Source: Otis tarda (lineage: Eukaryota; Chordata; Aves; Otidiformes; Otididae). Taken from it: 64,000 nt of DNA. The position numbers and the translations under genes are program-made. The DNA lies in contig CM048591.1 in the NCBI GenBank assembly GCA_026413225.1, positions 41,408,803-41,472,802 on the forward strand. The letters are read 5' to 3'. Below are positions 24,602 through 35,251 of the stretch, piece after piece. The notes beneath the pieces were generated by a model. That model saw nothing but the letters and a program-made list of their open reading frames with translations. It was not told the origin of the DNA and searched no databases. Positions within the stretch are counted from its first letter, which is position 1; every line of letters starts with the position of its first letter.

Positions 24602-24785
24602 GCACAGAGGCACGACGCGTCTCCACACCCTTCAAATTCCTCCTCCCAGTGGGCTCTGGCACCCAGCGCTTCTCAGAAGTGAACCCGCCTGAGTGCAGGG
24701 GAGCACCTGGCCCACGCTGCAGCTGCAGCCTGCCGACGCACCGGCAGAGCAGTGCAAGCTTGGCATTTTGCTCACTCTCGCATCC

Positions 24786-24826
24786 AGTAAACCTCCACCT
24801 GCTTGCCAAGGGCTGGTTTTTATAAA
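24786..24826 (+). terminator. Possible polyadenylation signals after the RING frame
   Basis: Variant hexamers AGTAAA (24786-24791) and TATAAA (24821-24826) lie 185-225 bp downstream of the stop codon. No canonical AATAAA occurs nearby. Both variants are weak and frequent by chance, so this is only a suggestion. Confidence 0.2.
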
Positions 24827-25374
24827 ACCACAGAGCTACCCACTGTAGGGAATGCTTTCCAACACCATCTCAGCAGTGCAGGAAAGCCAAGGGGACAACT
24901 TCTTGGGCTGTACCATGAGAGTTTGCTTAACAGAAGTTTAATGGCTTCAATTAACACGTTGGTTTGCTGCAACCACAGTAGCAACACTGGTTGATTTCCT
25001 GCAAAAGGACATCTTTCCCTTGTGCTCTCCCAGCCTCCCACTTCCAAGCGCCAGCGCGGGGCTGTCCAAGGCCTTTCAGCAGCCACCAGCCTGCCAGTCC
25101 CAAAGACCTGCGCATTGCCCAGCTGCCATGCGCTCAGGTCATGCGGGCAGCCCCATCCCTCATGGGTCCTCCTCCTGGTGCCTCCGTGCCCAGGCACGCC
25201 CGCTCATCCTCCAGTCACAGCACTCTCAGCCTCTCCCTCTCACTCCCCTATGACAGCAGCCTCCCTCCTCCAGCCCAAGACCCCATGGCTCTGCCTGCCA
25301 GGCAGGTGGGTCCTACTCTGCTTTTCTGGGGACATGCTGGCTAACTAGCAACTCTTGATTGTGACATCATTAGT

Positions 25375-25839
25375 AAAGACCTGCGCTGGAGCAGTTTGGG
25401 AAGGACTGTAGCCTGTGGAGGGACCCCACGCTGGACCAGGAAGTAATGCGAGGAGTTCTTCGGCCGAGGAGGAAGGAGCAGCAGAAGACAGTGTGTGATG
25501 AACTGACCACAACCCCCATTCCCTATTCTGCCTGTGCCGCACAGAGGTAAGGAGGTGGAGATCATCTGGAATGAAGTTAAGCCCTGGAATATGGGAGGGG
25601 TGGTGGGAAGTTGGCGTTTTTTTCTAGCTCATTATCCTGCTTTGGTTTCATTATTAATAAATGGAAATAATTTTCCCCAAGTTGAGTCTGTTTTGCCCGG
25701 CACGGTAACAATCTCTCCCTGTCCTTATCTCCAGCCTCAAGCCTTTGTTACATTCTTTCTCTCCCCGATTCCCTCGGATGATGGGGAGAGGGAGGGAAAG
25801 ACTGCGTAGCTTGGTCCCGACTGGGGTTAAACTACGACT
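25375..25839 (-). mobile_element. Family-A LTR copy 2, inverted and 3'-truncated
   Basis: Read on the minus strand from 25839, it begins with GTCGTAGTTTAACCC and follows copy 1 block by block: GGGACCAAGC, the 'gataaggacagggagaga' stretch, CAAAACAGACTCAACTTGGGG, the ATTAATAA segment, and CCAGCGTGGGGTCCCTCC. Homology is lost near 25375, about halfway through the LTR, so the CATGGGCTGCA cluster and 3' half are absent. On its right it abuts CR1 B exactly within the conserved CTCTCTAAATTGGAGAG block, which suggests it inserted into CR1 B. Its left neighbour is the TOPORS-like block, not CR1, so a deletion or rearrangement has removed the expected partner sequence. Confidence 0.8.
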
Positions 25840-26058
25840 CTCTCTAAATTGGAGAGGGATGGGTTTGACAGGTGGACGGTTCGGTAGATGAGGAATTGGT
25901 TGAATGGTGGCATCGAGAGGGTAACGGTCAACAGCTCAATGTTCAGATGGAGATCAGCGACAAGTGGTGTCCTTCAGGGCTCTGTAGTGGGACCAGTACC
26001 TTTTAATACCTTCATCAATGACACAGACAGTGGGATCCAGTGCACTCTCAGCAAGTTT
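25840..26058 (+). mobile_element. CR1 LINE B, left part (split by CR1 C)
   Basis: This is reverse transcriptase sequence starting at CTCTCTAAATTGGAGAGG and ending at CTCTCAGCAAGTTT. The plus strand then jumps to CR1 C. The missing continuation (GCAGATGACACCAAGCTGAG, encoding the ADDTKL catalytic part) resumes at 26871. An 88-codon frame (25888-26154) crosses the junction and is a chimera, not a gene. Confidence 0.88.
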
Positions 26059-26864
26059 CTGCACTCAGAAGTTCAACCAGGCCAAGTGCAAGGCCCTACA
26101 CCTGGGTCATGGCAATCCCAGGCACAAATACAGGCTGGGCGGGCAATGAATTGAGAGCAGCCCTGAGGAGAAGGACTTGGGAGTGCTGGTGGACGAGAAG
26201 CTCAACATGAGCCGGCAATGCGCCCTTGCGGCCCGGAAGAACAACCACATCCTGGGCTGCATCAAGAGAAGCGTGGCCAGCAGGTCGAGGGAGGTGATTC
26301 TCCCCCTCTACTCTGCCCTGGTGAGACCCCACCTGGAGTACTGTGTCCAGTTCTGGAGCCCCCAACACAAGAAGGACATGGACCAGTTGGAGAAGGTCCA
26401 GAGGAGGGCCACGAAGATGATAAAAGGGCTGGAGCACCTCTCTTATGAGGACAGACTGAGAGAGTTGGGGCTGTTTAGCCTGGAGAAGAGAAGGCTCCGG
26501 GGAGACCTTATAGCGGTCTTCCAGTACCTCAAGGGGGCCTACAAGAAAGACGGGGAGAGGCTGTTTAGTAGGGCCTGTTGCGATAGGACAAGGAGTAATG
26601 GTTTTAAAATAGTGGGGGGTAGATTTAGATTGGATATTAGGAAAAAAATTTTTACAATGCAAGTTATAGAACACTGGAACAGGTTGCCCGGAAAGGTGGT
26701 AGAAGCCCCATCCCTAGAAACGTTCAAGGCCAGGCTGGATGAGGCTCTGAGCAACCTGATCTAGTCAGGGATGTCCCTGCTCCTTGCAGGGGGGTTGGAC
26801 TAGATGACCTTTGAAGGTCCCTTCCAACCCTAACCATTCTATGATTCAATGATTCTATGATTCT
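26059..26864 (+). mobile_element. CR1 LINE C, young, nested in CR1 B
   Basis: This is a 5'-truncated CR1 beginning near 26059. The first 10 bases (CTGCACTCAG) are not obviously CR1; the body is clear from AAGTTCAACCAGGCC. It ends with the standard tail ATTCTATGATTCAATGATTC... It is flanked by AAGTTT at 26053-26058 and 26865-26870, consistent with a 6-bp target duplication. It retains an uninterrupted run of the last 195 codons of ORF2 (26177-26764) and the complete 3' UTR, so it is the freshest plus-strand CR1 here. Confidence 0.9.
26177..26764 (+). pseudogene. CR1 ORF2 C-terminal remnant (195 codons open)
   Basis: The frame encodes the thumb and C-terminal tail of the CR1 reverse transcriptase. 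Recognisable pieces are [44 protein letters not shown] and [12 protein letters not shown], ending ...EALSNLI. The codon at 26177 is TTG, not ATG. A frameshift at about 26145 cuts it off from upstream CR1 sequence. The catalytic FADD motif is absent because the copy is 5'-truncated. No function is expected. Confidence 0.88.
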
Positions 26865-27284
26865 AAGTTTGCAGATGACACCAAGCTGAGTGGTGTGGTT
26901 GGCACACCTGAAGGAAGGGATGCCATCCAGAGGGACCTGGACAAGCTCAAGAAGTGGACCCATGTGAGCCTCATGAGGTTCAACACGGCCAAGTGCAAGG
27001 TCCCACCCCGAGTGGTAACAGCCCCCAGTATCAACACAGGCTGGGAGATGAAAGGATTGAGAGCAGCCCTATGGTGAAAGACTTGGGGATACACTTGAGG
27101 AAATACTGGAACAGGTTGCCTAGATTGGTGGTAGATGCCCCATCCCTGGAAATATTTAAAAGATTCAAGACTGGATAAGGCACTGAGTAAGCTGATCTAC
27201 TTGAAGATGTCCCTGGATATTGCAGGGGAGTGGACTAGATGACTTTTAAAAGTTCCCCCAACCCAAACTATTCTATGATTCTAT
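26865..27284 (+). mobile_element. CR1 LINE B, right part with internal deletion
   Basis: The sequence resumes AAGTTTGCAGATGACACCAA exactly where the left part stopped. It covers RT past the catalytic motif to about 27090, then jumps over roughly 500 bp of ORF2 (relative to CR1 C) to the end of ORF2. It finishes with a decayed 3' UTR and ATTCTATGATTCTATAG tail. It is more diverged than CR1 C, in keeping with being the older host element. Confidence 0.88.
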
Positions 27285-30200
27285 AGTTTTCTGTTATAAA
27301 TATGAACTTTGTTTTTGCCTTGGGATATATAAATCCAGCCCTATGTGACTTTGTACCTTTTAGTGAAAGAAATCCATCAGCTCTATCCCAGTAAGAAATC
27401 TCCAAGATTTTTTCTTATAAAGCAGACTCAGGAATTTTTTCTTAAGAACAAACATGAGAGCAATTATAAAAATGAGCATGAGTTTCTAAAAGAATTAGAC
27501 ACACAAATTTGTAATTATTATTTTAAATTAATTTGGTTTACTCAATTTAAGTCTCAAAAGACAAGGGAAGGATAAAGAAATAAACTTGTTGGACTGAATT
27601 TAGTTGACTGCATTTACCAAGTCGACATCCTTTTCACAATGTTAGCAAGCAGTTTGTTGTTCTTCTTACTGAACTTTCCTTAAAAACCACAGACAATGTT
27701 GGTTTTAATGAGTCAGATAAATTAATTTTTATGGAAGACTCCTCATTTAAGAATACATACAGAGAATGAGGATTGAGGAACTACAATTACTTTGAAATAT
27801 CTGGTATCAGATTGGACAGAGTCCTTATTTTGAGCTGGGATGGAAAATGCTATTCATGACAAACACTGTCCTCTATATCATTTCAAAAAGAACCTGACTT
27901 TTGGCTAACTGCCATTGAGGCACCTGACTTCAAAAGGTAGGTCCCAAATTTTTGCACAGATGTACAACCCTGGAAAACATTAATTGGCCAAGTTTCTCAC
28001 GTTTCTCCTGTTATTGCCCAGGACTCTGAAAGCTTGGTAATGCTGAGCACCTGAGTGCACATTTCACTGCAGTGTCTTACCTGTCCTGCCTGAAAGGACT
28101 TATCCAATAGACATTCTTAATATATTTTTGCCAGGTGAGGCCTAGAGCAATATAAAGACAACTAGAGCTCTAACCTAATGCCTAAGAAGGATAGTACTTC
28201 TATCAAGACTGTTGGAGATCAGGTTCTCCAACACCTGGATCATAAAAGGGTACTTGAACACAGTTCCTGGGAGATGATCCTGGCTATCACATTCAAGGAT
28301 ATTCTTATTTTGTCTTGTCCTGTGTCAGCTTTTTTGGAGCATAAATATTCACCAGGAGTAGAAAGAGTGTGTTTTCGTATCATTGTGTGTAGGACTTCTA
28401 TGTGGGAGGAAGAAGATAAGGATTCCAATTTCTTCTTGCACTTAAAACTTAACCCAGAGTACTTAAAACAGTCAAGTCCAAAGCCCTCCTTTTCTCTTAT
28501 TTTTAAAAAATATTTATTTCTTTCTGTGATTTCATATTCAAATTTACTTCTTTTGCTTTACAGTGTTCATTAATTCCAAGTGATGAGTGAAGTTAACGAG
28601 ACATTTTCATCTCACTGTGGTGCAGATTTAATGCTTGCTTAACAACACAGAGGAAGTGTGTCTCATATTGAGAGCAAAGAGAATGCTAAGGCTCTCCAAA
28701 GGTAGGAGTTATAAAAATAAATTGCCAGCATCTTCACCACTGCCTGTTTCTCAGGGGCCGAGCTGCCACTAGTATATTACGCATGTTGGTTTTTTTAAAG
28801 ACACTAATTATTTTACATTATGTTTATTAAGCCCTCCAAATCATTGTTGTTCACGAGCTACCCAATTTGCTCAAGTGCAAGCAAAAGAAATAAAGGCCAT
28901 CCATGGCTTTGGCGTGCTTTTGATGAATATGGCCTGTATAACATTTACCACAACTCAGAACAGAAGCCATTATTTCAGCAAAGCCTGTTATTGTTCATTA
29001 GTACAAAGAGTGTATAATAAATATAATGAAAGATTGCTTGGTTTACTATATCTTTGTCATCTAAAGCAGTTTCATGAATAACTACAGGGATTTGTCTTTG
29101 AATGACTTATTTGCTTGCTGATTACTAAATAACATGTAATTAGGGTAATATATTGTTTCCTAGTTATGTTAGCAATGTAGTGGAGGAAAATAAAAGAATG
29201 ATTTCAGATATAAAAGAACAGTAGATAATTTGAACACTATCCCTTAAAATACTTGGACTCATTATGTATAGCTTAAACTGCTGGGAGGTCTATGTGTAAA
29301 GGAAAATCAGGAAATAGGTTTAATGACTTCTTTATTACTCAGGTCATGAATTATTACATAGTTAGTATAAAACTGCAGCAACTGTTCTGCATGTAAAATT
29401 TCCCTCTGTTTGAATAAGGCACCCATGGTGTCCTGGCACTGGTGAATGAAAATAGGCCTTGCTAGTTCACAAGTCTGGATGTTTTACTCCATCTATCAAA
29501 ATTTTTTCAGGATCTAGTCCAGTGTATTTCAGGAGCAACAGTGAGTTCGTGTCCATTCTCATCAGCTGGCTGCACTGGCAATAAACGTTTGATGAGGTGC
29601 CTTGAAAAGACCTCATGGCACTCAGAGGAGATGCTTATTTACTATGTGAATGTTCAACAGGGTGTATACCGTAATGTGTAAGAGCAGTGCCAAAAAAAAA
29701 AAAAAAAAAAAAAAAAAGCAGAAGGCAAAAAAAAATCATCAGCTTTTCACTAGGGAAAAAATTAATTTGAAGCCACCAGTGATACTTCAATGATAAAAAA
29801 CTTGTTTAGTAATATGTTTACATCCTACCATCCAGTGTTACAAGAGTGGATATAGAAAACTTAGGGATGCTTTTCAGGATTTTGAGACAATATATGCGTC
29901 CCTTATCCCAATTTTAGAATTCTCTCAAACTCCCAATACCAAATCATCCGCCATTTGCAGAGCTCATTATTAGCAGCAATGAGTAACAGTGGCCTTTAGA
30001 TATATGAGTAGAAGAGTAGAATTTCCTTAGTCACATGCAATTTTTCTCTTCTAGTGCAAATATCTTATTTATTCCCTAATGTCATAAGCTGAATGAATTG
30101 AGTATTCTTCTTTTCACAAACAGGGTCAAATATAGAAAAACATTAAATTCAAGCATGATTTGCAGTCAAAACCAGTGTCTCCAAATCTCTTTGTTCTGCT

Positions 30201-30659
30201 AAAAGAATTACAGGTGAGGTTTAAGTAACAGTGGTACAGATAGTCTACTGCTTTTCCTTCAGTAGTATCTTCTCAGTTCATGTTTGCTAAGCCTGTTTAT
30301 AAAAGATGTGATAGATTCAATCCTTGGTCTTAACCAAACTGAAAACCTTGCTTGTGGAAGTCACCACCTCACACAACAAATGCTTTTTCTGACCTATACT
30401 TCTGAGGCAGCATGGCCCCAGTTGTTGGCAGGGAGGCCAGAAGACAGGATAATGCTGAGATAATCAGTGCAGGCTGCCAAGGAGATTGACTTTCCTCAAC
30501 AGAAATTAAAATGGAAGCATGTATATCAGCTGACTGGTGATGGACTGGATTTGTCCACACAAATATTGGTTCCTATCATCAGTGGAAGTGTCTGCCCCAG
30601 GGACAAGGGTTGACTTGATTGAAAGAATCTTTATTGGTGGGTTTCAACTCTCTTGCCTC
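27285..30659. other. Unique AT-rich non-coding DNA
   Basis: No gene is recognised. The 131-codon frame at 28178-28573 has no recognisable domain. 28590-29080 is free of repeats and rich in homeobox- and forkhead-like cores; it is discussed as a possible conserved element. A 26-base poly-A run sits at 29692-29717. Confidence 0.55.
29692..29717 (+). repeat. Poly-A run of 26
   Basis: This is the longest homopolymer in the window. AATAAA occurs about 110 bp upstream (near 29580), but I found no target duplication and no recognisable transcript body. A retroposed tail is possible but unsupported. Confidence 0.9.
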
Positions 30660-31215
30660 TGTGCTGGGTCTGGCTGGGATGGAGTTAATGTTCTTCACAG
30701 CTGTGTTTTGTTTTTGTGGCTAAAAAAGTGTTTAATATACCTATGTTTTGGCTGTTGCTGGAAAGTGTTTGCACAGCTTAAAGGCCTTCTATTTTTTACC
30801 CTCTGCCCCTAAAATGAGTGGGCTTGGGGTGGGCAAGGAACCGAAAGGAGACACAGGCAGGACAGCTGACCTAAACAGATGAGAGGAATATCCTATACCA
30901 TAGGATGTCAAGCTTAGCAACAAAAATTGAAGAAAAGGTGGAAGAAGGGGAGACATTTGTGGTTCTGGCATTTATCTTCACAATTAGCTGTTCTGTGTGC
31001 TGAGGCTGTACTTTCCAAGAAGTGGCTAGACACCTTGATTCTCATGGCAAGTAGTAAATAAATTTCTTATTTTGCTTTTCTTGCATGTACAGCTTTTGCT
31101 TCACCTATTAAACTGCCTTTATCTTGATCCACAAGACTTCTTACCTTCCATCTATTTCCTCCCTGTCCTGCAGCTGTGTGGGTGCTTGGCTGCTGGCTAG
31201 GGTCAATCCACTAGT
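30660..31215 (+). mobile_element. Degraded LTR, related to family B
   Basis: It starts TGTGCTGGGTCTGGCTGGGATGGAGTTAAT, shown in two pieces as TGTGCTGGGTCTGGC and TGGGATGGAGTTAAT; the second is close to GGGATGGAGTTAATTTTCTT near the start of the solo LTR at 11107. It ends with GGTGCTTGGCTGCTGGC and GGGTCAATCCACTAGT, a decayed version of the complementary terminus. The segment ATTAAACTGCCTTTATCTTG resembles GTAAACTGTTTTTATCTCAA in the other LTR. No target duplication survives, so it is older than the 11107 copy. No internal retroviral sequence adjoins it. Confidence 0.7.
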
Positions 31216-34200
31216 TTCCTTGTAAGCTTGGGACAGGTAACATGCATTTTTAAAAAATCAAATCATAATCCCATCCAGAGTCCTAGGATTTCTCCACCTC
31301 CTTTTGATTCCTGCGTGGTATATGTTTTGCATTTACAGTCTATTCCCAGCAATTTGAAAAGCAATATTTATTCCTGAAGAGTGGCTACAGGCAACCGACT
31401 CTGCACACACTACTTTGAACATCTAGCCCTAAGGCTCTGGCACATACACTAAGGCAAGGAATTTTAGAGAGATGATTGTTCCTTTTGTCTTTAATTCACC
31501 CCATTGGATTTACCAGCAACTATTAATCACTGTATGGTCTGTATCACACACTGTTCTCCCAGCCCTATGCAATGCCAGAGGCACAATGGAACAAGATAGA
31601 GAATGGTGATCAACTCACAATCTAAAGTGAAATGGCAGATCTGTTCTTCTCTGGGCTTAGAATAGGCCAGAGCAGAAAAATCTGACTATGGTGTGCAACA
31701 TGTGACATGTTTTGAAATCTGCAGTGTACTCAATCTGAGAAGCAAGGCCTATATCAACCCCTTAGTTGTAGACTTTCCAAATCTCTTTAGTCATTTTTCC
31801 ATGGACTGTTTAGCAAATGACTGATTTTAGTGCACATCTAGCCTCTTAATAGTGTTATTTAAAACTGTGGGTTAGTTTGGGTAAAGCTATTACAGATTTT
31901 TAATAGGAAACTGCATCAAACCTCAGTTAAGACATACACTGCCTGATCTTCAACAGGTATGAATTCTAATTGATTAATATATTATTTAGTGGGACTGACC
32001 CATTATTTCTTGTCCCATTGCAAACTGATTCTCCACATGTTGATCTGCTGTCAGTGGTGTTTTAAGACCTGTTTATTTAAATCCTCTAGGTAATCATCTG
32101 TTATAAATTTCACATGATATTCTTTCAGATCAGTTGTCTGCATGAACAAATTAGAAATATATGGCTGTGCACACAAACACTCACATGCCTGGCTGTTCAA
32201 GGACAAGTTTCCAGGAAAATAAGAGTTTGCAAGTCTGACTTTTAAAGCCCTTTCACTACGCTCCATCTTCCCTTTATATTTTCGCACATAGTGAAAAAGA
32301 CCAAAATGACCCCTCTTCAGTGCTGAAGGATTGCCAATGCCAGTTCAGGGGAGGGAATGCTAGAGAGCTGCTAAAGCAGAATGAACCAGAACAGGAGAGA
32401 AGCATTTACTTAAATGTTTTGCTAAATGCACTTTAATGCACTGGTTATGTTAGTGCCTGTGTTAACTCCACATCTATTAGCTGCAACTCAACAAGGTGAT
32501 CAAGTAAGGGCATAATGTAACTCTGTGCACAGTCTCCCTACTTCATCAGCAATAGCTCCTAAGCTTGAAGTTAAGCCTATATTTAGCTACCTTATTAAGC
32601 TGACTTTTTAGTGTGTATGTTTTGTTTAAGATTTTCTAGAGTGCTAATTTGGTTGAGGGCCTTTTTTTCCCCCCCTCTATTTTAAGGACAGAGAGTGCTG
32701 CATCAAAAATCATTTTCCAAGCTAAGGATTTTTCCTTCCCTCCAGTTCACAACGAGATTGTATTCTGTGTTTGCCACTGTCTGTGAAATAATTAATCAAG
32801 GGAGGAGGGGGAAATGTATCTTCTAATTAACACAGACAATGTAAACAGAATAGTGACTTTCCTTAGTGCACTAAGACAACTAAGTGTTTCCTCTTTACTA
32901 GTGTGGGAAAGAAAATTGCGGAGACAGGGAGGGAAGCTTTATCCATTGTGCTGGAGGGGGTGTGCACCATTTATCAAGCTGACTGCTCTGTCATATCAGT
33001 GGAAGGACCCTGGAGAGCCCTGACCATGAGATTGAAGGTTGGTACCAATTTACTGCAACACAAATGCATTGAACAGGAAAGAGAGAGCTCCTAATCTCTT
33101 CAATTTTCTTACATTACCCTGAAGGCTAGGGAATTAAATGAAACAGTAGCTGATGACAACTTTAGAGGGTCCTGAATGCATGGCAGAAAAAGTATTAAAA
33201 TAGCTCAATAGTTTTATTTTATACGTGTGTGTTAATCCTTGCATAAGGAACCAAGTTAGAAAACACTGCCTTTTGGACATATGTCTCCTCGAGGAAAGGA
33301 GAGAAGCCTATTGAATTCAGTATCTGTCTGGTTCAAACTTGGAAGCAACATTTAAAAAACCCATATAAAATGTTATTTACAGAACAAACAAAGCATATCC
33401 CCGGGTCTTGTCATTTTCTGTTTGTCCATTGACTTTGGGAAACTTGAATTGCACCTTTGATCTTTAGCAGTGCCAGTCTCTGCAAAATCATACGAACAGG
33501 ACAATTTGTTGTGCTGGTCAGCCCTTCTGCCTACCTCCTCAGAGTCCTTACACCCATCTTTCCAGAAAAATGTGAAAGAGATCCCCGCACTGCACCAATG
33601 GGAGGCAATCATGATCTTGTTGAAACAGTTTAGCTAGAGAGTGCTTTAAGCATTAAACATCCAGCTTTATTTCCTGACTGGCCATTTCTCAGCTTGCATT
33701 AACTATTACAATGCTGGGTATTTATGTCTATATAAATGTCCATCCCTTCATTAAATCTTGCTTATTTCTGATATCGCTGAATGCTGTATGGAATCCTCCT
33801 CTCCTCAAAGACTGCAGTGTTTGTTCACAAATATACGAAAAGAAAATATTTATACAGCATCATCTCCTGTACACATTTAATACTTGTTCAAAACACATAG
33901 CACCTTCCTTTACAAGGCTACCCACAGGAGCAGCTGCATTCCAAGTGCCGCTAGCAAGATATAAATAATAATAATACTAGATGGTTATATATAACTGGGA
34001 ATAAACTTAAGGCATCCCTATACCTTCAATTTAAAGGACTGCTAAAGGCCATCATTTCCCATTTCCTAGTGGGCTGGGGGAGTGGGGAGTCACACAATAA
34101 AAGGACATACACAATTATTATAGCATTACCATTTGCAATCCTAGAGTTAAAGGTCAGTGTGGTTTGCTACTGTAATATTTCCAGGGATTTATAACTTGCC

Positions 34201-35251
34201 TGCATAAAAATTTGCTTCAGGTTAATATTTTCTACACCAAGTGTTAGTCCGGATATGAATTTTATTTTTTATTTTTGTTTGCATCATAAAAAAAAGAAGA
34301 AAAATCTTCACTATAGACACAGTTCCAGTCCAGGGTTGTTTTAAATTTATACTCTCTTGTAAACATACACAGTTTAGACTTCAGAACACTGCTTTAGAAA
34401 GTGAGATGGGAGAAAAAGTGAGCCAAAGTGATTTCAGAGTTTGAAAATAAAACAAAGAGCAACAATATTGAAATTATCATTTTCAAGTTTTATAAGGCCC
34501 TAAGCATTTGTGAGTCCATATACTTATGTCATGTACAGATTTTATTATTCACAAAAGTGACACATGTCCTAAAGAGGTAATTCCTCTTTCATCACTTGAA
34601 AAATAATTTTATTTGTACTGTAAGAAATAGTGATATATTATCATGGGAAAAACACCACAGTTCTGCAAGATAAGTAGCATCTTCCTCCCAAGAGAGCTGC
34701 TAAGCAGCTGGACCTTGGATCAGCAATGTATTTGAGCATGTGTTTTCCTAGTAAACCCCCCTGCAGCTGGGGCAGTGGCTGGTGAGCACTGCAAGTCATT
34801 GCTGCACATCACGAGGGCTTCTGCAGTTAGTTGGGAAGGTCAGTAAGGAGACTACTGCCTTCCTAGGCCTGTGGTATCTCCCCTACCTTCAGGTCAATGA
34901 CCTGCAACGACTTGTGAAAAGTCCCTGCTCCCACCCCAAGGCTGGACCGAGGGACCAGACTTGCCACCTACAGCCGAACATGAGCACATGCTAGTTGTGT
35001 TTGCAGCCCCCTCAGCTGTCTTAGCATCTTCTCAGCAGAGTCTCGCTGTAAATCAGTCTAAGTGCCGTAGGTTTAAAATAGTCTTTGAAGCCAGCTTCCC
35101 ATGATACTCTTCCTTGCTAAGCTACGTTTCTTCATTAAGAATTAATCAGGCAGATTAAGTAGCTTTTGTCCTCCCTCTTCCCATAGTTCTAGCTTATCTC
35201 TTTTGCCTTATGCCCTGTCTAAAAGAGGTGTACCCATAGTGGAGCAGTAGT
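31216..35251. other. Unique AT-rich non-coding DNA
   Basis: No gene, RNA gene or clear repeat was seen. All frames are short. 34740-35000 is less AT-rich but has no recognisable content. Confidence 0.6.

Larger units (their letters stand above)
23056..25374 (+). other. GC-rich block carrying the TOPORS-like region
   Basis: A 2.3-kb block is clearly richer in G+C than the flanking kilobases and contains no CR1 or LTR sequence that I recognise. It is bounded on the left by the truncated CR1 A and on the right by an inverted, truncated family-A LTR. Many frames are open on both strands because of composition. The only one with recognisable protein content is the RING frame ending at 24601. The abrupt composition change at both edges suggests a transposed or duplicated segment, but I see no flanking direct repeats to prove it. 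Confidence 0.6.

Noticed and set aside
25888-26154. 88-codon frame resembling reverse transcriptase
   Set aside because: It is a chimera reading from CR1 B across the insertion junction into CR1 C in a different frame.
28178-28573. VGDQVLQHLDHKRVL-like peptide weakly reminiscent of the CR1 linker before RT
   Set aside because: The resemblance is limited to a few residues, with no supporting DNA similarity on either side. I treat it as coincidence.
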